A stretch of 58,434 bases of DNA from Bacteroidales bacterium (GCA_015709215.1 JACCQN010000010.1:1-58434), one strand, 5' to 3'; numbered from the stretch's first letter, positions 24,351 to 34,228 are shown. The notes: a model not told the origin generated them from the letters alone. Translations and numbers: made by a program.

Positions 24351-27300
24351 TCACTTTTGCCTCATTACAACCAAACGCTTATTGACCACACCTTTCGCTG
24401 TTTCTATGCGAATCAAGTAGATGCCTGGTTCAAAAGAAGAGGTATTCAGCGTAATGCTTGGGTTTTGGATGGATGATTCAAAGACTGGCTGTGCGATGGC
24501 ATTCACAACAATAATGCTGCGCATATCGTCACCCTCAATGGTTAGGCTGTGGATGGCAGGATTAGGGTACATCTTAATTGCTTCATCATCAATTTCTTTC
24601 AAGTCATAATAAATCCAAATACACCAAAAATCCTCATCAGGTATCTGAAGTGCATATGCTGGTGCAGATTCACAAGTGTCTTCTCCATTCACATATACTG
24701 CGGTCACCTGATAACATACAATACTGTTCATAACGACATCAGAATCAAAATATTCATATGTATCGCCAGGCACACTTATTAGAAAGTTGAATTCATTTTC
24801 ACCGTACGGACTGCGATATAGGTTGTAATAATCGGGCTGTAGGCTGTTGGTGGGGACAACTTGATGTACGCTTCCGGCAAGTTGTGCTTTTAGGGGTCTG
24901 TGATTACTGCTTGCACCAAATTCTACAGGAAGACTTGCAGTTTCGCCAGTTGCCGTTGTCACATAACCACGCAGGTTCCAGGTGTAATCCAGTCCATAGT
25001 CGCTCAGGTGTTCCCAAGTCAGTCCATCCATTGAAATCAGGTCTCCATTGGGTTGGTTTTGGCTTGGTCCGCAAGCTGCAGGTTCGTTGGCGCCATCAGT
25101 AGCATGCACAGCAATCCATAGTTCCTTCGTTATATCAATCAAAACCGTTTCGGTTAGGAAAAACTCTTGCCATTGCTCATTTTCAAGCCCGCTCAGCATT
25201 TGCGAATGCACCAGGGTGGCAGCATTTTCTCCTTCATAAATACGGAGCTCTTTATCGGCTGTGGTTTTGTTGTAAACTACTATTTTTGTAAGTGATGTGC
25301 CCTCATAGGCTGCAAGTTGAGCCGGATCGAATTTAATCGCCCAGGTCAAAGCATCTGGTCCGCCAATTCCTTCTACATTTGTGCCATCGTCATAATACAG
25401 CCAGCCGGTGATATCCGGAGAAGCCCATTCAACCTTCGCCCCATAAACATCATCCCAATGTACACTGCCTGCTATGTTTTTCGGAGATGCACACGGAACC
25501 TCAAGCTCCACACAATAGGCATCCTCGCAGGTCATTGCGCCACTTTCGTAAACATAGCGAATACAGTAATTGTAAACATCTCCAAATACCTGATGATCAA
25601 CATAAAAAGTATCAGTCAGCATCTCAGCAATCAATTCGCCATTGCGGTAAATATTAGCGCCGGCAAAGGGATCTGTTAGCTGCTTGTGTACGTCAAACAA
25701 TTGACTGTTAGGATTATCAAAGGTATTTGTCATGCTCGATTTTGCCATCGGTGCCTTTACTAAGCTTGCCTCTGTGCTTGCCGACTGCTTCGTACCATAA
25801 TGGGTGTAGATGTACAATTCCATCAGGAAGTTGCCCAGGGTGGATGAACTGATTGCGTTTACATCGGACAGCGACCCATAGATAGATCCTTGCGGATCGG
25901 CAGCCTGATCGGCAGAAAGACAAGGATAAGCATCAGAAGGCGAATGACCCAGAGGTTCGATGAGTATAGCGATTGTGCTGATTCCTCCGGCATTGAGGCT
26001 GCTAAGACTAACATCCGTTTCCCATTGGTCGTCACCAGTCGTTTGGTATGGGCCGAAACTCTCTATAAGGGTTCTGTTTTCCCAGTTATAAATATGTATT
26101 TTGTAGTCCCAAATACCAGAAAGACCATAGGACATATGATGAAAACCAATTGAACTGAGAACAGCATCCGGATAGTTGCTCAGATCATAAGCAACACCAT
26201 ATCCATTGCCAAAAGTTTGCCAATAGGCAATTTCAGGTTCTCCAGGGTTCTGGCTTATCCTGACGAGTTGCATGGGTTCAATATCAGACCATGTCAAGAG
26301 TACATCATTGTTGTAATAATTTAGCATTTCAACAGTAAAAAGCTGAGGACCGGCATAGTCTGCGCAAGGCACATAATTCCAGCTATACTGCTCTTTTTCA
26401 GATACTCCGGTTGTATAAACGGCTGCAATTTCGGTCAAATAACTTTGGCCGGATACAAGATTCATTTCATCATATTGCCAGCAGGTATCCTGTGTTTCGC
26501 CTACAAACACACCGTCAAGCCATACTTTGTAGCCTGTAATGGCTCTGCGGTGATATCTTTTATTACTCGTTTTCAGCTTGTTTTCATTTTCGAATGTCTT
26601 GATTTGCTTTTGCTGTTTTCCTGAATTGTTACTGTAGTTTTCTGCATCATCTGCAGATTTTTGCACAAAGCCGCCAGCAACTGAATTTAAGCTACTGTTT
26701 GACGACCATACAGCAAAGCCATTGGGGTTCACAAAGAGGTCTTCAACAGGCAAAAACAATTCTTCGAGCACCCATTGAAAGTCTTCTGGCTCATCGATCA
26801 GATAGTTAGTAACCGAGACAGGGCTAAATCCAGATTTAACAACCATTATTTCATAGGTTCCCTTACGGAATTCTTCCCATAAATAATAACCGGAATCATC
26901 TAACTGAGTTTCATAAATCAAGCCAAGAGCCGGCTCAGAAACATTTGTAAATTCCACCTGAGTTCCGGCAGGACTATCCTGCGAATTGGTTTGAACTGTA
27001 ACGGAAACCTGTGTAATCATGTCTTTATCAAGGCAATTAGAGAAGGCAATCGTCGTGCTTTCGTCCATCACACCCCATTTATACACGCCACTGCCAACAG
27101 CACCCCAGCTGTTGTCGATAAAACTGTTAGTCGTTGAGTTTCCAAGGTAATGCAGCTCGCCAGTTTCGCAGCTGGTACGATAAATACTAAAGCTGGCACC
27201 TGCATGCATTTCTTTTTGACTCCATTCAATCATCACATGCTGATCGCTCAGCTCCGTTGCCACTACTGTCAGCATGCTGCTATTGTGTGCCGGTGAATAA

Positions 27301-27497
27301 GGTGAATAAGTTGCCTGATAACCGCTTAAAAAGCCAATACAAACTACGTAATCAGTGTTATGGAAGTCCGCTATATTTGTTTCAGTGTGTTCAATAGATG
27401 TGTACGACATCAATTTGCCAGAAAATGACAGTAAAAGCAATACAAGAAACAAGGTAATAAATCTGTGAGAATGATGGTTTTTGTTTTTCATGATCAA
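24351..27497 (-). CDS. Large T9SS-sorted adhesin-like protein (gingipain-adhesin style modules)
   Basis: This is a 1048-residue secreted protein; either of two closely spaced ATGs (27497 or 27491) gives a signal peptide with core ITLFLVLLLLSFSG. A carboxypeptidase-regulatory-like segment (YLWEEFRKGTYEIMVVKSGFSPV) lies near residues 180-250. It alternates fibronectin-III-like pieces, with repeated AxIYRNGELIAE-type and 'CYQVTAVYVNGEDTCES' lines, and beta-jelly-roll modules (DALTWAIKFDPAQLAAYEG). These resemble the haemagglutinin/adhesin region of gingipains, without a protease domain. The C-terminal sorting domain starts around 970 (IKMYPNPAIHSLTIEGD) and ends NKRLVVMRQK. It is flanked on both sides by transposase debris. 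Confidence 0.82.
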   Translation of the reverse strand: MIMKNKNHHSHRFITLFLVLLLLSFSGKLMSYTSIEHTETNIADFHNTDYVVCIGFLSGYQATYSPYSPAHNSSMLTVVATELSDQHVMIEWSQKEMHAGASFSIYRTSCETGELHYLGNSTTNSFIDNSWGAVGSGVYKWGVMDESTTIAFSNCLDKDMITQVSVTVQTNSQDSPAGTQVEFTNVSEPALGLIYETQLDDSGYYLWEEFRKGTYEIMVVKSGFSPVSVTNYLIDEPEDFQWVLEELFLPVEDLFVNPNGFAVWSSNSSLNSVAGGFVQKSADDAENYSNNSGKQQKQIKTFENENKLKTSNKRYHRRAITGYKVWLDGVFVGETQDTCWQYDEMNLVSGQSYLTEIAAVYTTGVSEKEQYSWNYVPCADYAGPQLFTVEMLNYYNNDVLLTWSDIEPMQLVRISQNPGEPEIAYWQTFGNGYGVAYDLSNYPDAVLSSIGFHHMSYGLSGIWDYKIHIYNWENRTLIESFGPYQTTGDDQWETDVSLSSLNAGGISTIAILIEPLGHSPSDAYPCLSADQAADPQGSIYGSLSDVNAISSSTLGNFLMELYIYTHYGTKQSASTEASLVKAPMAKSSMTNTFDNPNSQLFDVHKQLTDPFAGANIYRNGELIAEMLTDTFYVDHQVFGDVYNYCIRYVYESGAMTCEDAYCVELEVPCASPKNIAGSVHWDDVYGAKVEWASPDITGWLYYDDGTNVEGIGGPDALTWAIKFDPAQLAAYEGTSLTKIVVYNKTTADKELRIYEGENAATLVHSQMLSGLENEQWQEFFLTETVLIDITKELWIAVHATDGANEPAACGPSQNQPNGDLISMDGLTWEHLSDYGLDYTWNLRGYVTTATGETASLPVEFGASSNHRPLKAQLAGSVHQVVPTNSLQPDYYNLYRSPYGENEFNFLISVPGDTYEYFDSDVVMNSIVCYQVTAVYVNGEDTCESAPAYALQIPDEDFWCIWIYYDLKEIDDEAIKMYPNPAIHSLTIEGDDMRSIIVVNAIAQPVFESSIQNPSITLNTSSFEPGIYLIRIETAKGVVNKRLVVMRQK

Positions 27498-28231
27498 TTT
27501 TATTTATTGATTAGGCTCAAAACAATCAATTATTTTAAACACATTTTCTTCCGGCTTTATTCATATTAATTAAAAGTGAAGAAAAGTATCGGTATTCAAA
27601 GTCATGATAAAACCTCACGCTGATCTTCTGATCCGGCATATTGACAACGCAACTGCTTGTAAATTGTATAGTTTGTATTTCAGATGAAGAAGCATCCATA
27701 GTTGACACAATATGCTGTTTTTGTGACACGATATATTGCCGGAAAAGCCATCAATTCAAATCATTTAGAAAAGGCAAAGCGAACAGGCTGGCTTTTCAAC
27801 AACCGCTTATTTCAATGAGCACAGGCCTTTAATTTGAGTCACATATCTAATTGAAAGACAATTTATCAAGTGAATTCCCCTATTCAACCAGAAAGCAATT
27901 GAGGCAGAAAAAAAGAAAATAGCTTGTGAAATTGCTGTAGTAAACCATATATAAAGTCTGATAAAAAACGGCTTTACCAGCGTTCGGCATAGTCTGTAAC
28001 TACATCGAAACCGCTCTCCAAGTCAACACAAATCCTTTTTTCGACAATTTCAATCCTTATTAGCGCTAATTTCTTGGTGTGGTTTCCCGTAAACCCTTAA
28101 ATCTTGGATTCCTTCAGTCCCGGGAGGAGGCAAAACGATTTGGTACTAAAGGCCCGAGAACGAAGCGCTTCGGGATTGAATCGCTTAGGAGAATTTCATA
28201 TATAACTGAATGCTAGTAGTTTGTTGATAAG
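27498..28231. other. Non-coding or degenerate DNA
   Basis: About 730 bp without a convincing gene. A few short frames exist on both strands but none matches a family. One minus-strand stretch (about 27980-28070) reads LALIRIEIVEKRICVDLESG and then stops, and may be another transposase scrap. A palindromic GAAGCGCTTC lies near 28152-28161. The upstream control region of the large adhesin-like gene must be at the left end, but no clear -7 box was seen. Confidence 0.5.
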
Positions 28232-28417
28232 TTAGGTTGACATTCCTGTAGTTTCAACTTTTTCCTCTTCTATTTTGTATTTCCATTTGAAAACAACAGA
28301 CTCCTGGTTTATTTCCTCAATTCCCTGATAGATCCTTTGTTTAAGCTCATCTTTGCTTTCAACACGTATTGGTCTGAGTAACGACCGTGAGTGATATCTT
28401 ACTAAAAGCCAAAAGCC
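28232..28417 (-). pseudogene. C-terminal remnant of an IS630-like transposase
   Basis: A minus-strand frame between two stops reads HSRSLLRPIRVESKDELKQR, then IYQGIEEINQESVVFKWKYK and a short acidic tail. This matches the end of IS630-family transposases as I know them (SxxxLRxIRVxSKxELxxRI..GxxEINxxPVVFxWK). The catalytic domain is absent. It abuts the glycerol-operon porin gene, marking where an insertion or deletion occurred. Confidence 0.5.
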
Positions 28418-28420
28418 TCA

Positions 28421-29140
28421 TTAAAAAATTCCGATGCTTACTTCGATGGCGCTTTCGTTAAGGGTAGGATTATAACCCAGTTTAACATCTACCGGAAAGT
28501 TAACTAAGGTTGATTCAACTTTTTTGCTGACCATAAGCCCAATCTGAACGATTCCTGAAGCCTTGTCTCCGGTATATAGACCGGATACGGCATCAGCAGC
28601 CAGTGTGGTTCCAAAGGCTATAAAAGGTTCAATTTTAGTGCTGTGCAGCATAAAACTATAGCCGGCTTCCAAATAGGTTGAATAGCGGGCATCACCCGAA
28701 GCAAGAAGGTCGTTGCCATATAAAATAGTAGCTGCCATGATATTTAAGGGAAATGATTCACCAAAATGATAGCCCACCGAAAGGTCTAATAAATGAATGG
28801 TTTCATCTTTGTTGTAGTTAAAAAATTCCGGATTTTCCTGTCCCGAGAAATTGAAAATATCAAGCAGGGTGATGTTAAAACCTCCTGTTTCGAAACTAAT
28901 AATCTGACTTACTTCGCGATAGCTGCCATTCACTGACATGCCTCCCCAGGCATAAGCCGAAAAGCCACCTTTGTAATACCCTATGGTAGGGGCTGTTACC
29001 AGGCCATCGCTTACGCGCAAGCCCCGCCAGTAGTGCATGTTTTTTACGCTTAAGCCAACATCAAATTTGCCTTCGTTCTGCGCTGTTATCAGCTGTGTGC
29101 TGCCAATCAAAAGGAGAATGGCTATAAGTATTTTTTTCAT
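28421..29140 (-). CDS. Outer-membrane beta-barrel protein (TorF-like) of the glycerol operon
   Basis: This 239-residue protein has a clear signal peptide (MKKILIAILLLIGSTQLITAQ) followed by amphipathic strands ending in the aromatic-containing IEVSIGIF. The segment NMHYWRGLRVSDGLVTAPTI resembles the start of TorF-type putative porins, a family with a conserved YWRG near the N-terminus. It lies downstream of glpF with a long hairpin between them and is read in the same direction. This suggests it provides or supports passage of glycerol or glycerol phosphodiesters across the outer membrane. That role is inferred from context. Confidence 0.65.
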   Translation of the reverse strand: MKKILIAILLLIGSTQLITAQNEGKFDVGLSVKNMHYWRGLRVSDGLVTAPTIGYYKGGFSAYAWGGMSVNGSYREVSQIISFETGGFNITLLDIFNFSGQENPEFFNYNKDETIHLLDLSVGYHFGESFPLNIMAATILYGNDLLASGDARYSTYLEAGYSFMLHSTKIEPFIAFGTTLAADAVSGLYTGDKASGIVQIGLMVSKKVESTLVNFPVDVKLGYNPTLNESAIEVSIGIF

Positions 29141-29178
29141 GTTTTTATTTTTTAGTTTTCATGGGTCACCATAGCATC

Positions 29179-29232
29179 GCATAAGCAAAATAATCATGGC
29201 AGTGAGTATGCTAATCATTATTTTGCTTATGC
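29179..29232 (-). repeat. Long perfect inverted repeat between glpF and the outer-membrane protein gene
   Basis: GCATAAGCAAAATAAT (29179-29194) is the exact reverse complement of ATTATTTTGCTTATGC (29217-29232), a 16-bp stem with a 22-nt loop. It begins 21 bp after the glpF stop and ends 38 bp before the porin start. No T-run follows on the minus strand, so it looks more like an RNA-stabilising or partial-termination hairpin than a full terminator. Confidence 0.75.
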
Positions 29233-29253
29233 TTATTCTATAATAAGTCAGTT

Positions 29254-30003
29254 TTAGTTGATATTGAGCAAACCAAGGTAAAGCAGAGCAGCCGCTACGG
29301 CGCCAACCAATGGTCCTACAACAGGTATCCACGAATACGACCAACCGCTGTCGCGTTTTCCTTTGATGGGCAATAAATAATGTGCAATACGAGGGCCGAG
29401 ATCACGTGCAGGATTGATGGCATAGCCTGTTACACCTCCCAGCGACATACCGATAGCTACAACCAGCAGCGCTACAGGCAGTGCACCTATTGATCCTAAT
29501 CCGATTTTTGCTTCAGCAAGCGTAGAGGCTTCAAAACTTGGGTTGCTAAAATGCAGGATAACAAAGATCAGCACAAAAGTTCCTATCACCTCGGCTATAA
29601 AATTATTGAAGCGGTGGGGAATGGCCGGCATGGTAGAAAATACGGCCAGCTTAGCCTCCTTGTCATCAGTAATGTTAAAGTGGGAACGAAAAAAGATGTA
29701 AACCAAAACGGCACCGGCAAAGGCACCTGCCAGTTGCGCCAGGATATAGGGTATTACCTCCGCCCACGGAAACAAAGCTGCTGTGGCCAAGCCAACTGTA
29801 ACAGCTGGATTTATATGAGCGCCGGAGTGCGGGCCGGCAACAATTACGGCAATAAACACACCCAGTCCCCAGCCAAAAGTTATATTTACCCATCCAGCCC
29901 CATTACTTTTTGTTTGCGTAAGGACAGAATTGGCTACCACGCCTCCTCCCATCAGAATGAGGATCGCTGTGCCTATAAATTCATAAAGTAAAGCTTTTTC
30001 CAT
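29254..30003 (-). CDS. glpF: Glycerol uptake facilitator (aquaglyceroporin)
   Basis: GlpF is an inner-membrane channel of the MIP family that lets glycerol diffuse into the cell. The 249-residue product has six hydrophobic segments and the two half-helix motifs, NPAVT in GAHINPAVTVGLATA and NPARD in GYAINPARDLGPRIAH. The Asp after the second NPAR is typical of glycerol-conducting members. It lies 21 bp downstream of glpK in the same operon. Confidence 0.94.
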   Translation of the reverse strand: MEKALLYEFIGTAILILMGGGVVANSVLTQTKSNGAGWVNITFGWGLGVFIAVIVAGPHSGAHINPAVTVGLATAALFPWAEVIPYILAQLAGAFAGAVLVYIFFRSHFNITDDKEAKLAVFSTMPAIPHRFNNFIAEVIGTFVLIFVILHFSNPSFEASTLAEAKIGLGSIGALPVALLVVAIGMSLGGVTGYAINPARDLGPRIAHYLLPIKGKRDSGWSYSWIPVVGPLVGAVAAALLYLGLLNIN

Positions 30004-30024
30004 TTTTAAAAGTTTTTAGGTTTT

Positions 30025-31521
30025 CTAGTCGTTTTTAATCCATGATTTTGCACGTAATACAGCATCCTGCCATTTCGACTTTTTAGCTGCCACAGTAGCA
30101 TCATCCATTTCTTTCTCGAAACTGCGGTCGAGTTGCCATTGCTGTTTTATTTCATCCAGATCGTTCCAATAGCCAACGGCAAGTCCGGCCAGATAGGCGG
30201 CTCCCATTGCGGTTGTTTCAATTACCTGTGGTCTTACAACAGGAATCCCCAGCAGGTCGGCTTGTATCTGCATCAGCAGGTTATTGGCCGAAGCACCGCC
30301 ATCCACACGTAATTCTTTAATAGGGATATTGGCGTCTTTTACCATTACCTCCAGCACATCCATGGTTTGAAGTGCAATGCCGTCCAATGCTGCCCGCGCA
30401 ATGTGGGCTCTTGTGGTTCCTCTGTTCAGGCCGATCATCATGCCGCGTGCGTATTGATCCCAATGAGGAGCTCCCATACCTGTGAAGGAAGGAACGAAAA
30501 ATAAATCGCCGCTGTCGTTTACCTTTAAGGCCAGCTCTTCTATTTCGGGCGATGTTTTAATGATTCCCAGTCCGTCTCTCAGCCATTGTACAGTTGCACC
30601 GCCCATAAAAATACTGCCTTCGAGGGCGTAAGTGGTTTGTCCGTTGATTTGCCATGCAATTGTGGTGAGCAGGTTGTTTTTGGAAATAAAGGGCTTTTGT
30701 CCTGTGTTCATCAGCATGAAGCAACCAGTGCCATAAGTGTTTTTTACCATGCCTTCTTCAGTACACATCTGTCCAAACAGAGCTGCTTGCTGATCACCAG
30801 CAATGCCTGCTATTGGCACTTTTGAGGCAAAAATTGTGGTATTGGTGTGATCATAAATTTCGCTGCTCGAAGCTACATCTGGCATCATAGAGTGGGGGAT
30901 ATCCATCAGCTCGAGCAGTTCATTGTCCCAGGTCAGATCATTGATGTTATAAAGCATGGTGCGGCTGGCATTGGTTACATCGGTTACATGGCGTCTGCCT
31001 TGGGTAAGTTTCCAAATTAGCCATGAATCAATGGTGCCAAAAGCGAGTTGTCCTTTGTTGGCTTTTTCGCGTGCGCCTCCAACATTATTGAGAATCCAGT
31101 TGATTTTTGTGCCACTGAAATAGGCGTCAATGACCAGGCCGGTTTTTGCTTTGATAGTTTCAGCAAGACCTTTTGCTTTTAAAGTATCGCAATAATTGGC
31201 TGTTCTGCGATCCTGCCACACGATGGCATTGTAAATCGGCTCGCCAGTTTTGCGATCCCACACTACGGTTGTTTCACGCTGATTGGTAATTCCGATGCCG
31301 GCAATCTGCTTCCCGTTGATTCCGAGTGAGGTGATGGCTTCTGCGGCCACAGCAGCCTGCGACGACCAGATTTCATGCGGATCGTGCTCTACCCAGCCCG
31401 GTTGTGGAAAAATTTGTTTGAATTCCTTTTGAGCTACAGCACGTATGTTTCCGCTGCGGTCAAAAATTAATGCCCTTGAACTGGTGGTTCCCTGATCAAA
31501 AGCGAGCATGTAATGTTCCAT
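30025..31521 (-). CDS. glpK: Glycerol kinase
   Basis: This FGGY-family kinase converts glycerol and ATP to sn-glycerol 3-phosphate, trapping it in the cytosol. The 498-residue product is full length, beginning [17 protein letters not shown] (phosphate-binding loop). VVWQDRRT-like [12 protein letters not shown] and [11 protein letters not shown] hold the substrate arginine, [13 protein letters not shown] is the conserved glycine loop, and [13 protein letters not shown] and [12 protein letters not shown] follow. It sits 41 bp after glpD in the same direction. Confidence 0.97.
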   Translation of the reverse strand: MEHYMLAFDQGTTSSRALIFDRSGNIRAVAQKEFKQIFPQPGWVEHDPHEIWSSQAAVAAEAITSLGINGKQIAGIGITNQRETTVVWDRKTGEPIYNAIVWQDRRTANYCDTLKAKGLAETIKAKTGLVIDAYFSGTKINWILNNVGGAREKANKGQLAFGTIDSWLIWKLTQGRRHVTDVTNASRTMLYNINDLTWDNELLELMDIPHSMMPDVASSSEIYDHTNTTIFASKVPIAGIAGDQQAALFGQMCTEEGMVKNTYGTGCFMLMNTGQKPFISKNNLLTTIAWQINGQTTYALEGSIFMGGATVQWLRDGLGIIKTSPEIEELALKVNDSGDLFFVPSFTGMGAPHWDQYARGMMIGLNRGTTRAHIARAALDGIALQTMDVLEVMVKDANIPIKELRVDGGASANNLLMQIQADLLGIPVVRPQVIETTAMGAAYLAGLAVGYWNDLDEIKQQWQLDRSFEKEMDDATVAAKKSKWQDAVLRAKSWIKND

Positions 31522-31562
31522 AGAGGTTATTTTATAGTTAACAAAAGAGAAGTTTCTTTGTA

Positions 31563-33128
31563 TTAGTTTAGGAAATATTGTTGCGCTACTAATTCATATT
31601 CTTGCAGTTGCTGTTTTTCCCATTGTTCATCTTTTCCCAGTTCGATAGCTAGCAGGTGAGCTACTTGAGGAGCAATGCGAATCGATTCACGGGCATCGAG
31701 TAATAAGCAGCGCGTGCGCCGCGATAAAACATCTTCTACCGTCCGTGCCATTTCGTAACGAGCTGCCCACACAACCTGTGCTTTGTAGAGCGGGAAAGAA
31801 TCGCTTATCAATCCTTCAAATGCTTTGTTTTCTTTGGCCAGCGCAAGCATAGATGCTTTGTCGCTGCCATACACGTATAATGGGTCACTGCGGTCAACAT
31901 CTTTTTGGTAACCATGCAGTTTTAGTTTTTTGGTGGGCGAAGCTTTCCTGGGCCACGATTTTGTTTGTTCTATTTTATCCATCATATCTTCTGCCATTCG
32001 CCTGAAAGTAGTCCATTTGCCTCCTATAATGGTGAATAAATGACTTGGTGATACAATGATTTTGTGGCTTCTTGAAATTTCGCGGGTTTTCTTGCCTTCA
32101 CTTTTTGGGGCTGCCAATGGCCGTAAACCCGCAAAAATACTGCGAACATCCGAACGTTTTGGTGCTTTTTCCATGTATTTTGCCATGGTATTGAGGATAA
32201 ATGAAATTTCATCCTCGAGAGCAACAGGTTCCAGCGATGCACTTTCGATAGGTGTGTCGGTTGTTCCTACTACAACTTTATTGTGCCACGGCACAGCGAA
32301 GAGCACCCTGCCATCATCTGTTTTGGGTATCATCAAGGCGTCATCGCCCGGAAGAAAGCTTTTGTCCAGGACGATATGCACACCCTGGCTGGGTTTTATC
32401 ATGCCCGGCATTTCGGGGCGATCCATCTGCATGATTTTATCAGCGAACACACCGGTTGCATTTACGATGGCTTTGGCTTTAATAGGAAGATTGATATTAT
32501 TCTCCAGATCGGTGATATCAGCTCCGTCAACAAAGCCGTTTTGGTCTTTGGTAAGTCGTGTGACTTTGGCATAGTTGAGCAAATGAGCCCCCAGCTCGGC
32601 AGCTGTTTGAAGCACATTAATGGCAAGACGCGAATCGTCGAACTGACCATCGTGATAAAGAATGCCCGCCGAAATTTTCTTGGCTTTCAGCGTGCTGATC
32701 CTTTTTAAGGTGTTTTTTTTCGAAATGTGTAACGATCTGCCTAGGCTGTATTTGCCGGCAAGCAAATCGTAAAAGGTAAGACCAGCCGTATAAAGCACTT
32801 CATCATACAAGCCAAAAGCCGGGATAATAAAAGATTGGTTTTTAACCAGATGAGGTGCGTTGTGCAAAAGTCGGCCACGCTCTGTGCAGGCTTCACGTAC
32901 CAGACCAAGGTCGCCCTGAGCCATATACCGTACACCACCATGTACTAACTTAGTGCTTTTGCTGGATGTTGATTTGGTAAAATCAGCCTGCTCAACTAGC
33001 AGGGTGCTGTAGCCTTTGCTGGCCGCTTCCAAAGCAACTCCAATTCCGGTTGCGCCTCCACCGATGATGAGCACATCATAGGCTTTGTTTTGATTTTTTA
33101 CCTGCCGAAGCATTTCGTCTCTTTTCAT
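31563..33128 (-). CDS. glpD: Glycerol-3-phosphate dehydrogenase (FAD-dependent)
   Basis: This membrane-associated flavoenzyme oxidises glycerol 3-phosphate to dihydroxyacetone phosphate and passes electrons to menaquinone. The 521-residue product opens with a dinucleotide-binding motif [18 protein letters not shown]. It continues with [21 protein letters not shown], which is diagnostic for GlpD/GlpA, the GTTDTPIE segment, and the C-terminal DUF4113-like capping helices. It is the first gene of the glp operon, read away from the regulator gene. Confidence 0.95.
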   Translation of the reverse strand: MKRDEMLRQVKNQNKAYDVLIIGGGATGIGVALEAASKGYSTLLVEQADFTKSTSSKSTKLVHGGVRYMAQGDLGLVREACTERGRLLHNAPHLVKNQSFIIPAFGLYDEVLYTAGLTFYDLLAGKYSLGRSLHISKKNTLKRISTLKAKKISAGILYHDGQFDDSRLAINVLQTAAELGAHLLNYAKVTRLTKDQNGFVDGADITDLENNINLPIKAKAIVNATGVFADKIMQMDRPEMPGMIKPSQGVHIVLDKSFLPGDDALMIPKTDDGRVLFAVPWHNKVVVGTTDTPIESASLEPVALEDEISFILNTMAKYMEKAPKRSDVRSIFAGLRPLAAPKSEGKKTREISRSHKIIVSPSHLFTIIGGKWTTFRRMAEDMMDKIEQTKSWPRKASPTKKLKLHGYQKDVDRSDPLYVYGSDKASMLALAKENKAFEGLISDSFPLYKAQVVWAARYEMARTVEDVLSRRTRCLLLDARESIRIAPQVAHLLAIELGKDEQWEKQQLQEYELVAQQYFLN

Positions 33129-33132
33129 TTTA

Positions 33133-33179
33133 CTTTCGTTTAATTTCTAATACGAAAGCAAAAGTACAAATAACGAAAG
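33133..33179 (-). promoter_or_regulatory. glpD promoter with a cluster of GlpR-type operator half-sites
   Basis: On the minus strand TACTTTTG (33166-33159) is a perfect -7 element with a TTTG 21 bp upstream. Three half-sites overlap it: CTTTCGT at 33133-33139, ACGAAAG at 33152-33158 and ACGAAAG at 33173-33179. The first two form an inverted pair and the last two are direct repeats (ACGAAAGCAAAA) exactly 21 bp apart, two helical turns. DeoR/GlpR-type regulators bind sites with a TTCG/CGAA core, so these probably let the divergently encoded regulator block the promoter. A further TTTCGT lies at 33283-33288. Confidence 0.6.
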
Positions 33180-33305
33180 CAAAAAAGCAAATAAAAATAA
33201 CAAAAAATTAAAAATAATTTTTTAAAACCTGTTTATGAGTTAGTTATAATCTTATGTTTTTTATGATTTTAAACTGTTGAAGTTTCGTAAAAAGAAAATT
33301 TATAC

Positions 33306-33313
33306 TATTTTTG
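33306..33313 (+). promoter_or_regulatory. -7 element of the glp regulator gene
   Basis: TATTTTTG matches TAnnTTTG, 15 bp before the start codon. A TTTCGT half-site at 33283-33288, where a -33 box would overlap, is consistent with autoregulation. Confidence 0.5.
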
Positions 33314-33328
33314 TAAAAAAAAGTAGCT

Positions 33329-34096
33329 ATGGCACAGAGTATGGCCGAAAGGCATCAGCAAATTCTGGAAATACTACAGGAGAAGAAATTCCTGAGTGTT
33401 GCCATGCTTGGAGAAAAAATCGGTGCCTCGCTGGTAACGATTCGTAAAGACCTAAGCATGCTTGAAGAAAAGGGTTTGGTATATCGTTCGCATGGAAGCG
33501 CAGGCTTGCAAAATCCTTATGTAACTGACAGACATGTGTCAGAAAAGGAGAAAATTAATGCTGCTGAGAAAATCCGAATTGCTAAGCATGCCGCATCTTT
33601 TATCAGCTATGGCGATACTATTTTATTGGCTTCAGGTACTACGATTAACGAGTTGGCGAGACAAATAAAAAGTCCGGGTAATATTACGGTGATATCTGCT
33701 TCGCTCACGGCTTCTGATATTTTGAGTAAACAGCCCGAAGTAGAAACTATCCAGCTTTCGGGAATGGTACGTAAAAGCTCTTTGTCGGTAGTAGGCTCAC
33801 TGGCCGAGCAAATGCTGCAAAGCTTTAGCTGTAATTTGTTGTTTATGGGAGTTGATGGAATTGACTTAGATTTTGGACTCACAACAACCAATGCACTGGA
33901 GGCCACACTTAACAGGCAGATGATCAAATCTTCGCAAAAAATAATTGTACTAACTGATTCCAGTAAGCTTGGACGCAAGGGGTTTGGTCATATTTGCCCA
34001 CTCAGCAAAGTTGATGTGATTATCACTGATAACAAAGCATCAAAAGAACTGGTGGGTGCTATAGAAGAACAAGGGGTTGAGGTTGTGCTGGTTTGA
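33329..34096 (+). CDS. glpR: DeoR/GlpR family transcriptional repressor of the glycerol operon
   Basis: This 255-residue DNA-binding regulator has an N-terminal helix-turn-helix (RHQQILEILQEKKFLSVAML, then LVTIRKDLSMLEEKGLVYRSHG at about 30-52). The C-terminal sugar-phosphate sensor domain of the DeoR family contains GDTILLASGTTINELA, LFMGVDGID and VLTDSSKLG. Members respond to phosphorylated sugars; glycerol 3-phosphate is the expected inducer given the divergent glpD-glpK-glpF operon. The gene symbol rests on context. The following gene is convergent, separated by two hairpins. Confidence 0.85.
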   Translation: MAQSMAERHQQILEILQEKKFLSVAMLGEKIGASLVTIRKDLSMLEEKGLVYRSHGSAGLQNPYVTDRHVSEKEKINAAEKIRIAKHAASFISYGDTILLASGTTINELARQIKSPGNITVISASLTASDILSKQPEVETIQLSGMVRKSSLSVVGSLAEQMLQSFSCNLLFMGVDGIDLDFGLTTTNALEATLNRQMIKSSQKIIVLTDSSKLGRKGFGHICPLSKVDVIITDNKASKELVGAIEEQGVEVVLV

Positions 34097-34180
34097 TTTG
34101 TTGCTCATGCTGGAGTCGAATGGATTGAGAGAGCTGATAGCTGAAGCCAACCGCCAAACCAATACCGATAGTTCTATTGC

Positions 34181-34228
34181 AGAACCCTGTCTGCCTGCCA
34201 GGCAGTGCTAGCAGGCAGGGGTTCTTTT
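34181..34228 (+). terminator. Terminator-like hairpin after the glp regulator gene
   Basis: AGAACCC and CTGCCTGC pair with GCAGGCAG and GGGTTCT, giving a stem of up to 15 bp with a small internal bulge, followed by TTTTG. The apical part contains a second, smaller palindrome (CTGCCTGCCAGGCAG). Such Gly/Cys-rich CTGCCTGC palindromes can also be dispersed repeats. Confidence 0.6.

Noticed and set aside
28100-28190. GC-rich palindromic patch looking like an RNA gene
   Set aside because: It contains GAAGCGCTTC and CCCGA/TCGGG pairs, but no known RNA fold or promoter could be drawn around it; it is probably transposon debris.
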